DNA from: Acidobacteriota bacterium
GTDB taxonomy: Bacteria; Acidobacteriota; Terriglobia; Acidiferrales; UBA7541
Length of the DNA stretch: 64,000 bases
NCBI GenBank assembly: GCA_013289665.1
Contig: JABCZN010000001.1
Span: 310,001 to 374,000 of the forward strand
Direction of reading: 5' to 3'
Positions 1 to 8,832 of this stretch are shown here, in pieces. The number at the start of each line of letters is the position of its first letter. Position 1 is the stretch's first letter. Both the position numbers and the translations under genes were made by a program. The notes under the pieces were generated by a model, which saw only the letters and a list, made by a program, of their open reading frames with translations, had not been told where the DNA came from and ran no database searches.

Positions 1-1
1 C

Positions 2-1201
2 CTCTTTGCCAGGGACATGGTCTGGCACCGTGTGGCTCAGCAGTACATGGGAAGTTTTGAACGCGTCTACAACGAACGCCTGCGGAAACCCCGGGCAACC
101 TTCTCGGCACAGAACACGGAAAAAGCCTTGGACCGGCTCCCGGCCATAAAACTCGATCACTTGCGCCGGATGACAGACAGCACGGGAATCGTGGAGCACG
201 CAGTCTTCAACGTGCCCAACTACCCTGAAGGTTATTCGACCGATGACAACGCTCGCGCCCTTATTGTCGCGATTCTACTGGAAGAACTGGGCAGCACCTC
301 CGCCACCCGCTCGGTGGATCTCGCCGCACGCTATCTCGCTTTTTTGTGGCTTGCTTTTGATCCATCCACCAGGCGCTTCCGAAACTGTCTCAGCTATGAA
401 CGCCAGTGGCAAGAGCTGCACGGTTCAGAAGACAGCCACGGCCGCGCATTGTGGGGCCTCGGCACCGTCCTTGGAAGGACCAATGACGTCGGACTGCGGG
501 GAGCTGCCGGCCGATTGTTCGAAATGGCCGTTCCGGCGGCGCTGGAGTTCAAGAGTCCCCGTGCGTACGCATTCACGTTGCTCGGGCTCCTTGAATATCT
601 TGAGTCCTTCCCCGGCGATCGCGCCGCCCTGAACGCTGCGGACGCCCTCGCGAATCGTCTGCTCGACTCCTACCAGACCAACCGTACTGTGGACTGGAAG
701 TGGTTCGAAAACGTGCTGACCTATTCCAACGCCCGATTGCCGCAGGCCTTGATCCGCGCCGGAACGCGGAGCGGCAACGATGCCATGGTATCGGCCGGGC
801 TCGAAGCGCTGGATTGGCTTGCGACCGTGCAGCGGTGTGAAACCAAGGGCCACTTCGTGCCCATCGGCTCCCACGGCTTCTACTCCAAGAAAACGGAAAA
901 GGCTCGCTTTGACCAGCAACCCATCGAAGCCTGCGCAACGGTTTCCGCCTATCTGCAAGCCTATCGCGCAACGGGTAAAGGACGCTGGCGGAAAGAAGCA
1001 TGGACGGCTTTCAATTGGTTCCTCGGCGACAACGATTTGCAGATTGCCCTCTATGACACCACCACCGGCGGTTGCCGTGACGGTTTGCATCCCGACCGCG
1101 CCAACGAAAACCAGGGTGCGGAATCCACACTCTCTTTCCTGATGGCCCTTTTGGAAATGCGCAAGTTGGAGAAATCAGACATCACCGACCGGAAATCATG
1201 A
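2..1201 (+). CDS. Glycosyltransferase, C-terminal part (5' end outside window)
   Basis: The reading frame is already open at base 2 and runs without a stop through an internal Met at position 17, so the gene begins to the left of the window. The first visible residues (LFARDMVWHRVAQQYMGSFERV) look like the last helix of a GT-B, family 4-type glycosyltransferase. The remaining 370 or so residues form an all-helical alpha/alpha-barrel-like domain with a YSTDDNARAL motif, as seen in bacterial glycosyltransferases that carry a C-terminal barrel domain. The GH130 gene follows about 80 bases downstream on the same strand, so the two probably act on the same mannose- or glucose-containing glycan. 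The donor and acceptor cannot be read from this piece. Confidence 0.7.
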   Translation, partial: LFARDMVWHRVAQQYMGSFERVYNERLRKPRATFSAQNTEKALDRLPAIKLDHLRRMTDSTGIVEHAVFNVPNYPEGYSTDDNARALIVAILLEELGSTSATRSVDLAARYLAFLWLAFDPSTRRFRNCLSYERQWQELHGSEDSHGRALWGLGTVLGRTNDVGLRGAAGRLFEMAVPAALEFKSPRAYAFTLLGLLEYLESFPGDRAALNAADALANRLLDSYQTNRTVDWKWFENVLTYSNARLPQALIRAGTRSGNDAMVSAGLEALDWLATVQRCETKGHFVPIGSHGFYSKKTEKARFDQQPIEACATVSAYLQAYRATGKGRWRKEAWTAFNWFLGDNDLQIALYDTTTGGCRDGLHPDRANENQGAESTLSFLMALLEMRKLEKSDITDRKS

Positions 1202-1283
1202 TCCAACCTCAATCAGCCCCTCCCCCTCGCGGCCCAGTGCACTGTCTTGTTTTCTTATTTCAAGAATGTTCTCGAGGGAAACG

Positions 1284-2264
1284 ATGATCCAACACGATAT
1301 CCTGTTCAACCGCTACTCCTTGAATCCGATCCTGACCGAAAAGGATTGGCCCTATTGCATTAACAGCGTCTTCAACGCGGGCGCTACACTCATGCCTGAT
1401 GGGTCCACGCTTCTCCTCTGCCGCGTGGAAGATCGCCGCGGCCTTTCTCATCTTTCTGCTGCGCGCTCGGTGAATGGAGTCAACAATTGGTTGATTGACA
1501 CCGAACCATCTTTGCCTGCCTGCCCGGAACAATATCCGGAAGAAATATGGGGTATCGAAGATCCGCGCATCACCTTCGTCCCCGAACTGAACCAATACGC
1601 GGTCGTGTATACCTCCTATTCCCGCGGCGGTCCGGGCGTATCCCTGGCGCTCACGAAAGACTTCCGCACCTACGAGAGATTTGGCGTCATCATGACTCCC
1701 GACGACAAGGATGCCGCCATCATGCCAAGAAGGATCAACGGATTCTGGGCGTTGATCCACAGGCCGATGACGCCGCTGGGCGCGCATATCTGGATCTCCT
1801 ACTCTCCCGACCTCCGCCATTGGGGAAGTCACAAGCTGATGTTGGAAGCCCGTCGCGGCGCGTGGTGGGACGCCAATAAAATCGGCATGTCTCCTCCTCC
1901 AATTGAAACTCCGAGGGGCTGGCTGATGATCTATCACGGCGTGAGAAGGACGCCGTCCAGTTCCATCTATCGGCTTGGCCTGGCCCTGTTTGATCTGGAA
2001 CAACCGGAGAAGTGTTTGGTCCGTGGAGATTCCTGGATGTTCGCCCCAGAGGCGCCCTACGAACGCCAGGGAGATGTCCAGGACGTCGTCTTTCCCTGCG
2101 GCTATACCATTGGACCGGACGGCGACACGATCAACCTCTACTACGGCGCCGCCGATTCCAGCATCGCCTTGGCCCACGGCAGCATTCGCTGTCTCCTGGC
2201 CTGGCTGGACGCCAATGGCCATTCCGAACACGCCCACGACCGCCGCCAGCAGCGTAAGTCATAG
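1284..2264 (+). CDS. GH130-family glycoside phosphorylase/hydrolase
   Basis: This is a five-bladed beta-propeller enzyme of the GH130 family, whose members phosphorolyse or hydrolyse beta-mannosides. The family signature GIEDPRI is present, with the conserved catalytic Asp at about residue 93. Further family blocks follow: SFNAG-like INSVFNAGA, YTSYS, and a late YYGAADSSIALA motif. A Met at 1266 is possible, but the ATG at 1284 has GAGGGA four bases upstream and gives the usual family length of about 326 residues. It is co-directional with the upstream glycosyltransferase and is probably co-transcribed. Whether it is a phosphorylase or a hydrolase cannot be decided here. Confidence 0.85.
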   Translation: MIQHDILFNRYSLNPILTEKDWPYCINSVFNAGATLMPDGSTLLLCRVEDRRGLSHLSAARSVNGVNNWLIDTEPSLPACPEQYPEEIWGIEDPRITFVPELNQYAVVYTSYSRGGPGVSLALTKDFRTYERFGVIMTPDDKDAAIMPRRINGFWALIHRPMTPLGAHIWISYSPDLRHWGSHKLMLEARRGAWWDANKIGMSPPPIETPRGWLMIYHGVRRTPSSSIYRLGLALFDLEQPEKCLVRGDSWMFAPEAPYERQGDVQDVVFPCGYTIGPDGDTINLYYGAADSSIALAHGSIRCLLAWLDANGHSEHAHDRRQQRKS

Positions 2265-2569
2265 ACTAGGTCGCGATTCAGGCCATTCGTTCCCAAAAGG
2301 AGAAAAACAGCGTCGAATTGGGTTGGTCGTAATTTTCCACCACTCACTCGCAACTTCCTGCGCTACCGTGCGTAAATAGCCGACAGGCGGGATCATGCGA
2401 CACGGGCCGCCTGTGAGACGGCCGCTTCACCTGGCGTAGCGCGGCGCGAAGCGCGGAGCCGGACAAAGGAAGAAGTTGCCGCGCGAACGCTGCTGGCGCC
2501 GGGGGCCAAAATCGAACCGCGCGCGCATGCCTACTCGTAAGTCTGGACAGGAAAAAACACCTGGCGGCG
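2265..2569. other. Intergenic region between convergent genes
   Basis: These 305 bases separate the 3' ends of the GH130 gene (plus) and the efflux channel gene (minus). I see no coding sequence with a credible start and no hairpin followed by a T tract on either strand. Transcription must end here for both units, but the terminators are not recognisable by eye. Confidence 0.4.
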
Positions 2570-3970
2570 TTATGTCTGCCACCCGCCACCAAGTGCCCGG
2601 TAGAGCTGCACCAAGCTCTGATACTCGTTGCCTCGAGCCTGCGCTAACGTGAGCTCCGCGGCAAAAAGCGATCTTTGGCCGTCCAGCACTTCGAGATAGG
2701 TAGCGGTACCACCCTCGTAGCGCAGGATGGAGAGGCGGACTGTCTGCTCCAGGTCTTTTACGGCCTCCTCCTGGCGAACTCGCACCTCATGGAATTTCTG
2801 ATATCCGATCAGGGCATCGGAGACATCGCCGAACGCGTGCTGAATGGCCTGCTTGTAAGCGATCAAAGCCTGCTCGTGCTGGGATTCGGCCAGATGCAGG
2901 TTCCCTCGAAGCGCGCCTCCAGTGAAAATGGGCTGAGTTACATGAGCGCCGTAAGACCAGATGCCCGTTTGCGAACTCATCAACCCGGTAAACACACTGC
3001 TGCGGCCGAACGCGCCGCCTCCCGAGCCCGTCAGTGATATTTGCGGGAAGAACGACGCTTTGGCGACGCCGATTTCGGCGTTCGCGGCAATCAACACTTG
3101 CTCGGCCTGGCGAATGTCGGGCCGCCGCTCGAGCAGTGCGGAAGGCAATCCCGGCGGCACTTCGGGAGGAAGGGGCTGTTCCAGGAGTGGTCGCCCGCGC
3201 TGCACGCCTTGGGGGTACGCGCCAATGAGAATGCTGATGGCATTTTCTTCCTGGCCAATCAGTCTCTCAAGGTCCGGGATCTGCGCATTCGCCGTGTCGA
3301 GCACCTGTTGAGCTTGAAGCACATCGAGCCTTGTGGCGACACCATGGTCCACCCTGAACGAAGTAAGTTTCACGGAATCCTGCTGGGTCTTCACCGTGTC
3401 CCGCGTGATTTGGAGTTGAAGGTCAAGCTCCAGCAGTGTGAAGTAGTCGCTTGCCACATCGCTGACGAGCGTAAGCATGACGGTACGCTGCGCATCCTCG
3501 GTCGCCAGGAGTTGAGCGCGCGCCGCTTCGGTCTCTCTCCGCAGCTTGCCGAACAGGTCCAGCTGGAAGGCGGCATCAGCGGTGAGTGCGAAGAAATTTG
3601 ATTTCGACTGAAAACTCTGCTCCTTGCCGCCTGTGAAATTGCCACTGCCTTGCGCTTGCGGGAAAAGATAGGAACGCGTGATCGCCAGTTGCGCTCGCTC
3701 GGCTTTGATGCGCTCCGTGGCCAACTGCATGTCGTAATTCTGTTTCAAGGCGGTGCGGATCAGATCCTGGAGTTGCGGGTCCTGGAAGACCTGCCACCAG
3801 GGAAGGTCGGCGTAGGAAGCTTCTTGAGCCTGGGCCTGCGGGCTTTCTTTCAACTCGCGGTACGCCGCAGGAGTTTGCACGGCGGGCTTGTGGTAGTTCG
3901 GGCCCACCATACAACCGCCGCTGAAACTCGTTACCAGGATAATGGAAATCAATTTCCGAAACTTTTTCAT
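2570..3970 (-). CDS. RND efflux outer-membrane channel lipoprotein (NodT/OprM family)
   Basis: This TolC-like outer-membrane factor would form the exit duct of the tripartite pump encoded just upstream. From the Met at 3970 the protein starts with a basic segment and a hydrophobic stretch ending in SGGC, a lipobox, followed by MVGPNYHKP, the signature start of NodT/OprM proteins. Two outer-membrane efflux repeats follow, including the RPDIRQAEQVLIAANAEIGVAKASFFPQISL block. It is about 466 residues long, normal for the family. An upstream GTG at 3982 is an alternative start. It lies 47 bases after the pump gene, so the three genes form one operon. Confidence 0.93.
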   Translation of the reverse strand: MKKFRKLISIILVTSFSGGCMVGPNYHKPAVQTPAAYRELKESPQAQAQEASYADLPWWQVFQDPQLQDLIRTALKQNYDMQLATERIKAERAQLAITRSYLFPQAQGSGNFTGGKEQSFQSKSNFFALTADAAFQLDLFGKLRRETEAARAQLLATEDAQRTVMLTLVSDVASDYFTLLELDLQLQITRDTVKTQQDSVKLTSFRVDHGVATRLDVLQAQQVLDTANAQIPDLERLIGQEENAISILIGAYPQGVQRGRPLLEQPLPPEVPPGLPSALLERRPDIRQAEQVLIAANAEIGVAKASFFPQISLTGSGGGAFGRSSVFTGLMSSQTGIWSYGAHVTQPIFTGGALRGNLHLAESQHEQALIAYKQAIQHAFGDVSDALIGYQKFHEVRVRQEEAVKDLEQTVRLSILRYEGGTATYLEVLDGQRSLFAAELTLAQARGNEYQSLVQLYRALGGGWQT

Positions 3971-4017
3971 GAACCGTTTCACCGTGCGTTCCGTTTCTCG
4001 ATCATTGCTGGCCCAGC

Positions 4018-7000
4018 TCAATCTCCAGGCGCGGGCACGGGCGTTGCCGGCACTGCCGCCGAACTGTGTTCCTTGCCGGCACCCGACCATTTCTCAACCA
4101 GATAAAAAATCACCGGGATCAGAAATATCCCGATCACGCTCGCCGCCAGCATGCCCCCGATAACGGCCGTCCCCATAATTTGGCGGGCCACCGAACCGGC
4201 GCCAGTGGCGATCCACAAAGGCACGCAGCCCAGAATGAACGCGAACGAAGTCATCAGGATTGGCCGCAGGCGGAGCTTAGCGCCTTCCAGCGCCGCATCC
4301 ACCAGAGGCTTTCCTTTCTCGTACTCTTCCTTGGCAAACTCCACGATCAGAATCGCGTTCTTGGCGGCCAGGCCGATCAGCATCACCAACCCGATTTGCG
4401 AATACACGTCGGTCTCGATCTGAACCATGTAGGCGGGATAGAAGGCGCTGAGCACCGTGCGACGCAGCCACAGCACCGCGAAAGCGCCGAATACCGCGAC
4501 CGGCGTGCTCAGCAATACGCTGAATGGCAGCGACCAGCTTTCATACAGTGCCGCCAGAATCAGAAACACAAACAGCAGCGACAATCCAAAGATCGCCCAA
4601 GCCGGAACTCCTTTGCGTGCTTGCTGTTCCTGATACGACATGCCCAGGTAATCGAAGCCCATCTCGCGGGGCATGGTTTGCTTGAAGACTTCTTCCAGAG
4701 CCGCGGTGGCCTGATCCGAGCTATAACCGGGCGCGGCGCTGCCGTTGATTTGCGCGGAGCGATACTCGTTGTAGCGCATCGTGAATTCGGGGCCGGAACG
4801 CGACTCAAATTTCGTCAGCGCAGAAAGTGGAACCGCTTGACCGGCGCTGTTGCGCACATAGAACTGCCCGAGGTTTTCCATATTCGCCCGGTAAGGCGCT
4901 TCGGCCTCGACGTATACCTGCCAGGTGCGGCCGAAATCGTTGAAGTAGTTGATGAACAGTCCGCCCATGAAAGACTGAATGGTCCTGTACACGTCGCTGA
5001 TGGCCACACCCTGCTTCAGCACTCTTTCCCGATTGACCTCCAGAAATTCTTGCGGGACGCTCGGCAGAAATGAGGTGCTGACATACCCAATTTCGGGCCG
5101 TTTGCGAGCGGCGGCCATGAACTTATCCAGGTTGCCCGCCAGGAACGCAACATTTCGCCCCGCGCGGTCTTCCAGCACGAACTGAAATCCGCCAGAAGTG
5201 CCGACGCCGGGGATCGCCGGCGGCGAGAAGCTGAAAGCAGTCCCTTGCGGAAGCTGGCTGAGCTGCTGGTTCAAACGCTGCTTGATTTCCTGGAACTGTT
5301 CCGCTCGTGTTCCGCGGCTGCTCCAGGGCTTCAGCGTGACGAAAAAGAAGCCGTTGTAAGTAGTCCGCACAAAGCTGAGCAAGCTGAAGCCAACCACGCT
5401 TGTGGTGTATTCGACACCGGGGGTGTTGGCGAGGACCTGTTCAACCTGTTTCGCGGCTTCGCTGGTGCGCTCGAGCGAAGCGGCATTCGGAAGATCCATG
5501 TTGATGTACACGTATCCCTGGTCTTCATCGGGCAGAAAGCTCGAAGGCAGGCGGCTGCCAAAAAATCCTGCGGCAAGGCTGAGGATCACCAGCAGTGCGA
5601 TTGCAACTGCGCTTTTGCGGATCAGCCCGCCACACAAACGGACATAGCCGTCGGTGGCGCGCCCGAACACGCGATTGAACCAATCGAAAAATCGGTTCAG
5701 CAACCCCGTGTTCTGTTTCTTCGGTCGCAGCAGCAAAGCCGCGAGAGCCGGGCTGAGAGTCAGCGCGTTGAACGCCGAGAGCAGAACCGAAATGGCGATG
5801 GTCACCGCGAATTGCTGGTACAGCCGCCCGGTGATGCCAGGAATAAAGGCCGTGGGTACGAATACGGCAGACAGCACCAGGGCAATGCCGATGACCGGGC
5901 CAGAGAGTTCCGCCATGGCTTTTCGCGCGGCGTCGTTCGGAGCAAGACCCTCCTCGATGTGGCGCTGCACGCCTTCGACCACGACAATCGCATCATCCAC
6001 CACTAAGCCGACCGCCAGCACCAATCCGAACATCGAAAGCGTATTGATGGAAAAGCCGAAGATCGGGAAGAAAACAAAGGTGCCCACCAGCGAGACGGGC
6101 ACGGCCAGCAGCGGGATCAGCGTAGCGCGCCAGTCTTGCAGGAAGAGGTACACCACAAGAATAACCAGCGCAATCGCGATCAACAGGGTTTGAATGATCT
6201 CCTTCATGCCTTCGGTAACGGCGGCGGTCTGGTCCAACGATATGGCGTAATCCATGTCTTCCGGGAAGCGCTGCTTCATCTCCGCCATCAGCTTGCGAAC
6301 GCCGGCGGCAGTTTCGACGGCGTTGGAACCGGGCAACTGGTAAACGGGGATTACGATCGCGGGCTTGCCATTCAAGCGGCTGACAATGCTGTAGTCTTGC
6401 GCGCCAAGCTCGACGCGAGCGACGTCTTTCACGCGAACGATCCCGCCATCGGGCGCCTCGCGCACGATCACATCTTCGAATTGTTCCGGGGAGGTCAGGC
6501 GGCCTTGCGCCAGCACGGAATAAGTGAATTGCTGGTTCGCGGGAGCTGGTTCACCCCCCACCTGACCAGCAGGGTTGACCGTGTTCTGCTGTTGCACCGC
6601 ATTGACGATATCTGTGACCGTGATGCCCAGCTTCGCGAGTTTGTCAGGCTGTACCCAGAGCCTCATGGCATACTGCCCAGCGCCGAAAACCTGTGTCTGG
6701 CCCACGCCGTACAAGCGAGCGATGGGGTCGTTGAGATTGATATAGGCGTAGTTGCCAAGGAACGTCGTATCGTAAGTGCCCTTCGGAGAAAACAGGCCGA
6801 CCAACATGAGCGGTGCGGTCACGGACTTTTTGATCGTGACCCCATAGGTGTTAACGTCCGGCGGAAGCTGGCCGGCAGCCAGTTGCTCGCGCGACTGGGT
6901 AAGGATGAGATCAGTGTTCGGATCGGTCTTCAGGTCGAAGTCCACCACCATGGTGGTTTGCGAGTTGCCGGTGGCATTCAAGGAGTACATGTAGTTCATG

Positions 7001-7221
7001 TTGTCCACGCCATTGATTTGCTGTTCGATGGGTGTGGCAACGGACTGCTCAAGGGCCTGCGCGTCCGCGCCGACGTAAGAGGCCTGCAGCTGAATTTCCG
7101 GCGGAACGATGTTCGGAAACTGCGCCACGGGAAGGCTTGCGATGCTGACCACGCCTACAATCACCATCAAGATGGCGATCACCATCGCCACGATAGGCCG
7201 CCTTATGAAAAAATTCGCCAT
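4018..7221 (-). CDS. RND multidrug efflux pump, HAE1/AcrB family
   Basis: This inner-membrane proton/drug antiporter is the motor of the tripartite efflux system. The start [17 protein letters not shown] is the classic N-terminus, and AAGGAA lies nine bases upstream of the ATG at 7221. At 1067 residues it matches AcrB/MexB. The first porter loop contains the usual [13 protein letters not shown] stretch. The transmembrane relay motif [12 protein letters not shown] carries both Asp residues equivalent to AcrB D407/D408, so the pump should be active. TM segments, large periplasmic loops and a second internal half ([26 protein letters not shown]) are all present. The adaptor gene is 140 bases upstream and the channel gene follows. 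Confidence 0.96.
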   Translation of the reverse strand: MANFFIRRPIVAMVIAILMVIVGVVSIASLPVAQFPNIVPPEIQLQASYVGADAQALEQSVATPIEQQINGVDNMNYMYSLNATGNSQTTMVVDFDLKTDPNTDLILTQSREQLAAGQLPPDVNTYGVTIKKSVTAPLMLVGLFSPKGTYDTTFLGNYAYINLNDPIARLYGVGQTQVFGAGQYAMRLWVQPDKLAKLGITVTDIVNAVQQQNTVNPAGQVGGEPAPANQQFTYSVLAQGRLTSPEQFEDVIVREAPDGGIVRVKDVARVELGAQDYSIVSRLNGKPAIVIPVYQLPGSNAVETAAGVRKLMAEMKQRFPEDMDYAISLDQTAAVTEGMKEIIQTLLIAIALVILVVYLFLQDWRATLIPLLAVPVSLVGTFVFFPIFGFSINTLSMFGLVLAVGLVVDDAIVVVEGVQRHIEEGLAPNDAARKAMAELSGPVIGIALVLSAVFVPTAFIPGITGRLYQQFAVTIAISVLLSAFNALTLSPALAALLLRPKKQNTGLLNRFFDWFNRVFGRATDGYVRLCGGLIRKSAVAIALLVILSLAAGFFGSRLPSSFLPDEDQGYVYINMDLPNAASLERTSEAAKQVEQVLANTPGVEYTTSVVGFSLLSFVRTTYNGFFFVTLKPWSSRGTRAEQFQEIKQRLNQQLSQLPQGTAFSFSPPAIPGVGTSGGFQFVLEDRAGRNVAFLAGNLDKFMAAARKRPEIGYVSTSFLPSVPQEFLEVNRERVLKQGVAISDVYRTIQSFMGGLFINYFNDFGRTWQVYVEAEAPYRANMENLGQFYVRNSAGQAVPLSALTKFESRSGPEFTMRYNEYRSAQINGSAAPGYSSDQATAALEEVFKQTMPREMGFDYLGMSYQEQQARKGVPAWAIFGLSLLFVFLILAALYESWSLPFSVLLSTPVAVFGAFAVLWLRRTVLSAFYPAYMVQIETDVYSQIGLVMLIGLAAKNAILIVEFAKEEYEKGKPLVDAALEGAKLRLRPILMTSFAFILGCVPLWIATGAGSVARQIMGTAVIGGMLAASVIGIFLIPVIFYLVEKWSGAGKEHSSAAVPATPVPAPGD

Positions 7222-7361
7222 GGATCGCGGTTCCTTTCGATCAAACTCAGATAGTTCTGGGCGCGCTTCTGTTGGAAAATAGGCAATGACGAGAGTCCGG
7301 GCTAGGCTAGCCCTCGCATTCCACACTCACGTTGCTTTTATTCCGATGCCACTGTTCACCT

Positions 7362-8540
7362 TCACTGGGCGACAAGTGGTTTGGTCTGTACGACCGTCCC
7401 CGGCCTCAGAGCCTGCTGGCCCTGCGCGACCACACGCTCGCCCGGCTTCAGTCCATCTTGGATAATCCACATAGTGCCAACGCGGTCCCCAACTCTGACC
7501 GACCGGATGGCGATCTTGTCGTTCCCGCCGACAACTACGACTTGATAGCTCCCTTGCAGATCGGTGACCGCAGCCTGCGGAATCAGTAAAGCGCCTTTCT
7601 GGGTTCGAACTACGGCGCGGACTTTGCCGTACTGTCCGGGACGCAGAACATTGCCCGGATTGGGAAAGAGTGCCGCCAACTGGATCGCGCCGGTGTTTTG
7701 ATCGACGGCGCGCCCCGCGAAGTAGAAGGTGCCCTCGCGGGGATAGGTTGACCCGTCAGCGAGAATGAGCTGCAGTTTCCAACGCTGTTTGTCCACGCCT
7801 GAAAACTGCTTCTTCAATTGGAGATAATCCTGCTCGCTGACGGTAAAGTAGTCCCTGATCGGGTCGAGTGTTGAAACAGTCGTAAGAGTCCCGCTGCTTG
7901 AACTGACCAGATCGCCGACCTGCGCCCTCGCAACATCGGCGATGCCGTCGACGGGCGAACTGATTTGCGTAAACCCGAGGTTCAGCTTTGCCGTTTCAAC
8001 GGCGGCTTCGGCCGTCTTGATTTGAGCCTTGGCCGTAGCCACGGTGGCCTTCGCCGCCAAGTTGTTTTGTGTGGCATTGTCGAGATCCTGCTGGCTCGCG
8101 GCCTGCTCCTTCGCCAATGGGGCGTAGCGTTCCACATCGAGCTGGGTGCGGACTTCAACAGCTTCGCCGTTTGCAAGCTGCGCGGTGGCCTGCGCTAACT
8201 GTCCTTCGGCTTGGTCGAGCGCCGCCCGGAAGGGCCTTGGATCAATCTGAAAAAGTAATTGCCCCTTCCTTACCGACGACCCTTCCTGGTAATCCCGCCG
8301 GAGCAAATACCCTGTGACCTGCGCCTGAACGTTGGCATTCACCTCTCCTGCCAGCGTACCGATCCATTCGCTGTATAGGTCAACATCCCTCTGTTCGACC
8401 TGCGCCACCATAACTATCGGAAGCGCTGCCCTTCCTGCTCCGGACGCATGCTTCGGGCGCAGGGCCCCAACGATCAGACCGATAACAATCAAACCAGCCA
8501 CTCCGCCTATAACGAGACTGTGTCTAAGTGCACTATTCAT
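7362..8540 (-). CDS. RND efflux periplasmic adaptor (membrane fusion protein, AcrA/MexA type)
   Basis: This is the periplasmic linker between pump and channel. An N-terminal membrane anchor (residues 7-26) is followed by a biotinyl-lipoyl-like half motif, VQAQVTGYLLRRDYQEGSSVRKGQLLFQIDPRPF. Next come a helical hairpin rich in Ala/Gln, the second lipoyl half (LGFTQISSPVDGIADVARAQVGDLVSS) and beta-barrel domains. A longer frame begins at an ATG at 8603. The predicted sigma-54 start site near 8611 would leave that ATG almost no leader, whereas the ATG at 8540 gives about 70 bases and begins directly before the anchor. It is the first gene of the adaptor-pump-channel operon. Confidence 0.94.
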   Translation of the reverse strand: MNSALRHSLVIGGVAGLIVIGLIVGALRPKHASGAGRAALPIVMVAQVEQRDVDLYSEWIGTLAGEVNANVQAQVTGYLLRRDYQEGSSVRKGQLLFQIDPRPFRAALDQAEGQLAQATAQLANGEAVEVRTQLDVERYAPLAKEQAASQQDLDNATQNNLAAKATVATAKAQIKTAEAAVETAKLNLGFTQISSPVDGIADVARAQVGDLVSSSSGTLTTVSTLDPIRDYFTVSEQDYLQLKKQFSGVDKQRWKLQLILADGSTYPREGTFYFAGRAVDQNTGAIQLAALFPNPGNVLRPGQYGKVRAVVRTQKGALLIPQAAVTDLQGSYQVVVVGGNDKIAIRSVRVGDRVGTMWIIQDGLKPGERVVAQGQQALRPGTVVQTKPLVAQ

Positions 8541-8620
8541 GGTGTGTCTTTTGGATCCATCCCTTTTCAGGTATTTTTCTGGGTTTCTTAACCGTCCGGA
8601 CATGTCGCACGGAAGGATTA

Positions 8621-8639
8621 ATGCAGCGCACCTGCCAAA
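8621..8639 (-). promoter_or_regulatory. Sigma-54 (-24/-12) promoter of the RND efflux operon
   Basis: Read on the minus strand, the sequence is TTTGGCAGGTGCGCTGCAT. The invariant GG (8636-8635) and GC (8624-8623) are separated by exactly ten bases. TGGCAG differs from the TGGCAC consensus at one base, and CTGCA matches YTGCW. The expected start point is near 8611, about 70 bases before the adaptor ATG. A sigma-54-dependent activator is encoded divergently, and an enhancer-like element lies 90 bases upstream. Confidence 0.7.
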
Positions 8640-8725
8640 GAGTCTTGTGTTCCAAAAAGGGCGAAGTTATTGATTTGTCGTGAGATGAGCCTCCTGGGGA
8701 CAGCTCCATGGGTCAGACTGCCCAT

Positions 8726-8755
8726 GTGGCACTGCCGCGCTTGCGGTAGCGTGCC
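8726..8755 (-). promoter_or_regulatory. Enhancer-like element, copy A (facing the RND operon)
   Basis: On the minus strand this 30-bp site reads GGCACGCTACCGCAA, four bases (gcgc), then GGCAGTGCCAC. The second half holds the near-palindrome GGCAGTGCC. The same two blocks, separated by a different four bases, occur at 11019-11048 on the plus strand. The 3' end of copy A is 90 bases from the GG of the sigma-54 promoter at 8636, the usual position of an upstream activator site. The likely binder is the product of the adjacent activator gene (inference). Confidence 0.6.
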
Positions 8756-8832
8756 CGTTTTGTGGCACCATTTGCGCCAGGTCAGGCATCACATGCAGAA
8801 GCATCCAGACTTACTCCGGCGGTGCGCAGACG

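Noticed and set aside
4066..5073. 335-codon plus-strand open frame
   Set aside because: Antisense to the RND pump gene; His/Gln/Arg-rich shadow composition.
8726..8745. TGGCAC followed by TTGC on the plus strand, as a sigma-54 promoter for the activator gene
   Set aside because: The GG to GC distance is 9 or 13 bases, not 10. These bases are better explained as the reverse strand of enhancer copy A.
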